Assembly: GCA_900551645.1 (NCBI GenBank)
Contig: URWP01000101.1
Location: forward strand, 1 to 9,043
Direction: 5' to 3'
Source: an uncultured Bacteroides sp.
Lineage (GTDB): Bacteria; Bacteroidota; Bacteroidia; Bacteroidales; Bacteroidaceae
Length of the DNA: 9,043 bases
Shown here: one piece after another, positions 7,787 to 9,043 of the stretch
Numbering within the stretch: the first letter of the stretch is position 1
Layout of the letters: every line of letters starts with the position of its first letter
Notes under the pieces: model-generated
The model's input: the letters and a program-made list of their open reading frames with translations, nothing else
Told to the model about the DNA's origin: nothing
Databases searched by the model: none
Made by a program: the position numbers and the translations under genes

Positions 7787-7803
7787 TTCTCTTTGTAAGA
7801 AAA
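7787..7803 (+). repeat. right arm of 17-bp perfect inverted repeat (putative recombination site)
   Basis: TTCTCTTTGTAAGAAAA is the exact reverse complement of the left arm at 7626-7642. It ends 34 bases before the ATG of the right-hand susC-like gene and downstream of its promoter, so it is transcribed as part of the leader. A crossover here would detach the gene from its promoter without touching the coding sequence. Confidence 0.85.
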
Positions 7804-7837
7804 TAACCATAATAGTTAAACCTAAACCTAATATCTT

Positions 7838-9043
7838 ATGCAAAAACAAGTGAGACTTGTCAGCATGCTCTTATGCCTTGGCATGGGAGTCGCAGGAGGA
7901 CTTCCTGCATATGCTTCCAGCGAATCAGTTTCTGTACAGCAGCAGAACGATGCCTGTAAAGGTATCGTAAAAGATGGCGCCGGTGAACCGGTCATCGGTG
8001 CATCCGTCGTAGTAAAAGGGACCACCAACGGTGCAATTACTGACATAGACGGTAAATTCTCCATCAATGGGGTCAAGAAAGGAGCCACCATTGAAGTTTC
8101 GTTCGTAGGCTTTGTTACTCAAAGTATCGTTTGGAATGGCCAATCATTAAACTTAACATTGAAAGAAGATACCGAAACTCTGGATGAAGTAGTAGTAGTA
8201 GGTTACGGTACACAGCGTCGGGAAAGTCTGACCGGTTCGTTGCAGACTGTCAAGGAAAATAAGCTGAAAGATGTAACCACAGCCAACGTAGAAAACATGC
8301 TGAACGGTAAGGTTTCCGGTGTATTCGTTGCTCCAGGTTCCGGACAGCCGGGTTCAAGCGGTGCCGTTGTAATCCGTGGTAAGGCCTCTATCAACGGTAG
8401 CTCAGCTCCGTTGTGGGTAATCGACGGTGTAATTGTCGGTGACGGAGCCGGACAGTTGAATCCAGCCGATATCGAAACCATGACCATCCTGAAAGACGCG
8501 GCATCTACTGCCATCTACGGTTCGCAGGGTGCCAACGGTGTAATCCTGGTAACAACCAAAAACGGTAAAAGCGGCAAGATGACCATCAACGTATCTGCCA
8601 AAGCCGGTGTAAGTACACTGAACAACGGTAAGCTGGAAATGATGGACGGTGCCGAACTGTATGATTACTACAAGTCATTCAATAATCCTGAGAGTATCAC
8701 TTTTCCGCGCTGGAATGAAGACCTGCGCAACTCCAACTTCGATTGGTGGGATCTGGCTACCCAAAGCGGTGTAACCCAGGAATACAATGTATCTCTGTCG
8801 GGCGGTGGAGAAAAAATCAATTCTTATTTCTCCATGGGTTACTACTCGGAAGAAGGTGCAGTGAAAGGCTATGACCTGCAGCGTTACAATTTCCGTTACC
8901 GCAGCAACTACAAACCGTTCGACTGGCTGACTATCAAACCTTCTGTATCCGGCGCGATGCGCGACACTCACGATGCCCAATATTCCGTGACAGCCATGTA
9001 CTCCATGTTCCCGTGGGATAGCCCGTACGATGAAAACGGCAAT
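7838..9043 (+). CDS. SusC-family TonB-dependent outer-membrane transporter (5' part, runs off window)
   Basis: An uninterrupted frame of 402 codons runs from ATG 7838 to the window edge, probably about 40% of a full SusC. A signal peptide covers residues 1-26 (MQKQVR, hydrophobic core, LPAYA-S). A carboxypeptidase-regulatory-like domain follows (about 41-110, with GEPVIGASVVVKG and TDIDGKF), then the TonB box DEVVVVGYG (116-124). The plug domain (about 130-250) has VIRGKASING, PLWVIDGV, and ILKDAASTAIYGSQGANGVI running into LVTTKNG. The barrel begins around 310. No STN domain precedes it. The protein would form a TonB-driven pore for importing oligosaccharides, and a susD-like partner is expected just beyond the window. 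Its N-terminal region resembles the broken divergent homolog but differs enough to be a separate system. Expression should depend on the promoter at 7743-7775 and therefore on the orientation of the flanking invertible segment. Confidence 0.95.
   Translation, partial: MQKQVRLVSMLLCLGMGVAGGLPAYASSESVSVQQQNDACKGIVKDGAGEPVIGASVVVKGTTNGAITDIDGKFSINGVKKGATIEVSFVGFVTQSIVWNGQSLNLTLKEDTETLDEVVVVGYGTQRRESLTGSLQTVKENKLKDVTTANVENMLNGKVSGVFVAPGSGQPGSSGAVVIRGKASINGSSAPLWVIDGVIVGDGAGQLNPADIETMTILKDAASTAIYGSQGANGVILVTTKNGKSGKMTINVSAKAGVSTLNNGKLEMMDGAELYDYYKSFNNPESITFPRWNEDLRNSNFDWWDLATQSGVTQEYNVSLSGGGEKINSYFSMGYYSEEGAVKGYDLQRYNFRYRSNYKPFDWLTIKPSVSGAMRDTHDAQYSVTAMYSMFPWDSPYDENGN

Larger units (their letters stand above)
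7626..7803. promoter_or_regulatory. putative invertible promoter segment (phase switch) between divergent susC-like genes
   Basis: A 144-bp A/T-rich core (7643-7786) lies between two perfect 17-bp inverted arms. It carries a consensus Bacteroides promoter near its right end that points outward to the right-hand susC-like gene at 7838. Inversion between the arms would move the -7 box to about 7654-7661 on the minus strand and aim it at the left-hand susC-like start at 7477, with a leader of about 170 bases. Promoter inversion controlling SusC/SusD and capsule genes is established in Bacteroides. That this particular segment inverts is inferred from architecture alone. No open reading frame of note lies inside it. 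Confidence 0.78.

Noticed and set aside
7860..8220. Possible gene shuffling between the two divergent susC-like genes through their similar N-terminal regions
   Set aside because: The similarity is mainly at protein level, and shared DNA blocks are only about 14 bases (for example GACGGTAAATTCTC). No inverted recombination sites are seen inside the coding regions.

Overview
The window looks like a piece of a Bacteroides-type (Bacteroidota) chromosome. The evidence is the SusC/SusD protein families, a GH97 glycoside hydrolase with a signal peptide, promoter boxes of the Bacteroides -33/-7 type (TTTG, then TAnnTTTG), and outer-membrane proteins ending in aromatic residues. It is a polysaccharide utilization locus, plus the start of a second one.

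Layout. Positions 1-471 hold short GGTGGAG repeats, a possible remnant of an upstream gene, a likely promoter and no convincing gene. Positions 472-2502 (+) encode a secreted GH97 enzyme. Its active-site signature looks like the retaining, alpha-galactosidase-like branch rather than the SusB alpha-glucosidase branch. A strong hairpin at 2518-2546 is a bidirectional terminator between this gene and the convergent operon. On the minus strand, a susC-like gene (4354-7477) is followed after about 24 bases by an intact susD-like lipoprotein gene (2566-4329). The susC-like gene is broken twice: by a +1 frameshift just after the signal peptide and by an in-frame TGA in the plug domain. From 7838 to the window end (+) runs a second, intact susC-like gene, cut by the window edge after 402 codons.

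The most interesting part is the 360-base gap between the two divergent susC genes. A perfect 17-bp inverted repeat (7626-7642 and 7787-7803) encloses 144 bp carrying a good Bacteroides promoter, which now points right towards the intact susC. This is the architecture of a phase-variable invertible promoter. Flipping the segment would aim the same promoter left at the broken susC/susD operon, so the element would act as an either/or switch between two nutrient-uptake systems. No recombinase gene is visible in the window, so any invertase must be encoded elsewhere.

As read here, the switch favours the intact right-hand system, while the left-hand porin gene carries two disabling lesions. Its SusD partner and the GH97 enzyme remain open. 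The left-hand system may therefore be decaying while switched off, or the lesions may be strain-specific or sequencing errors.
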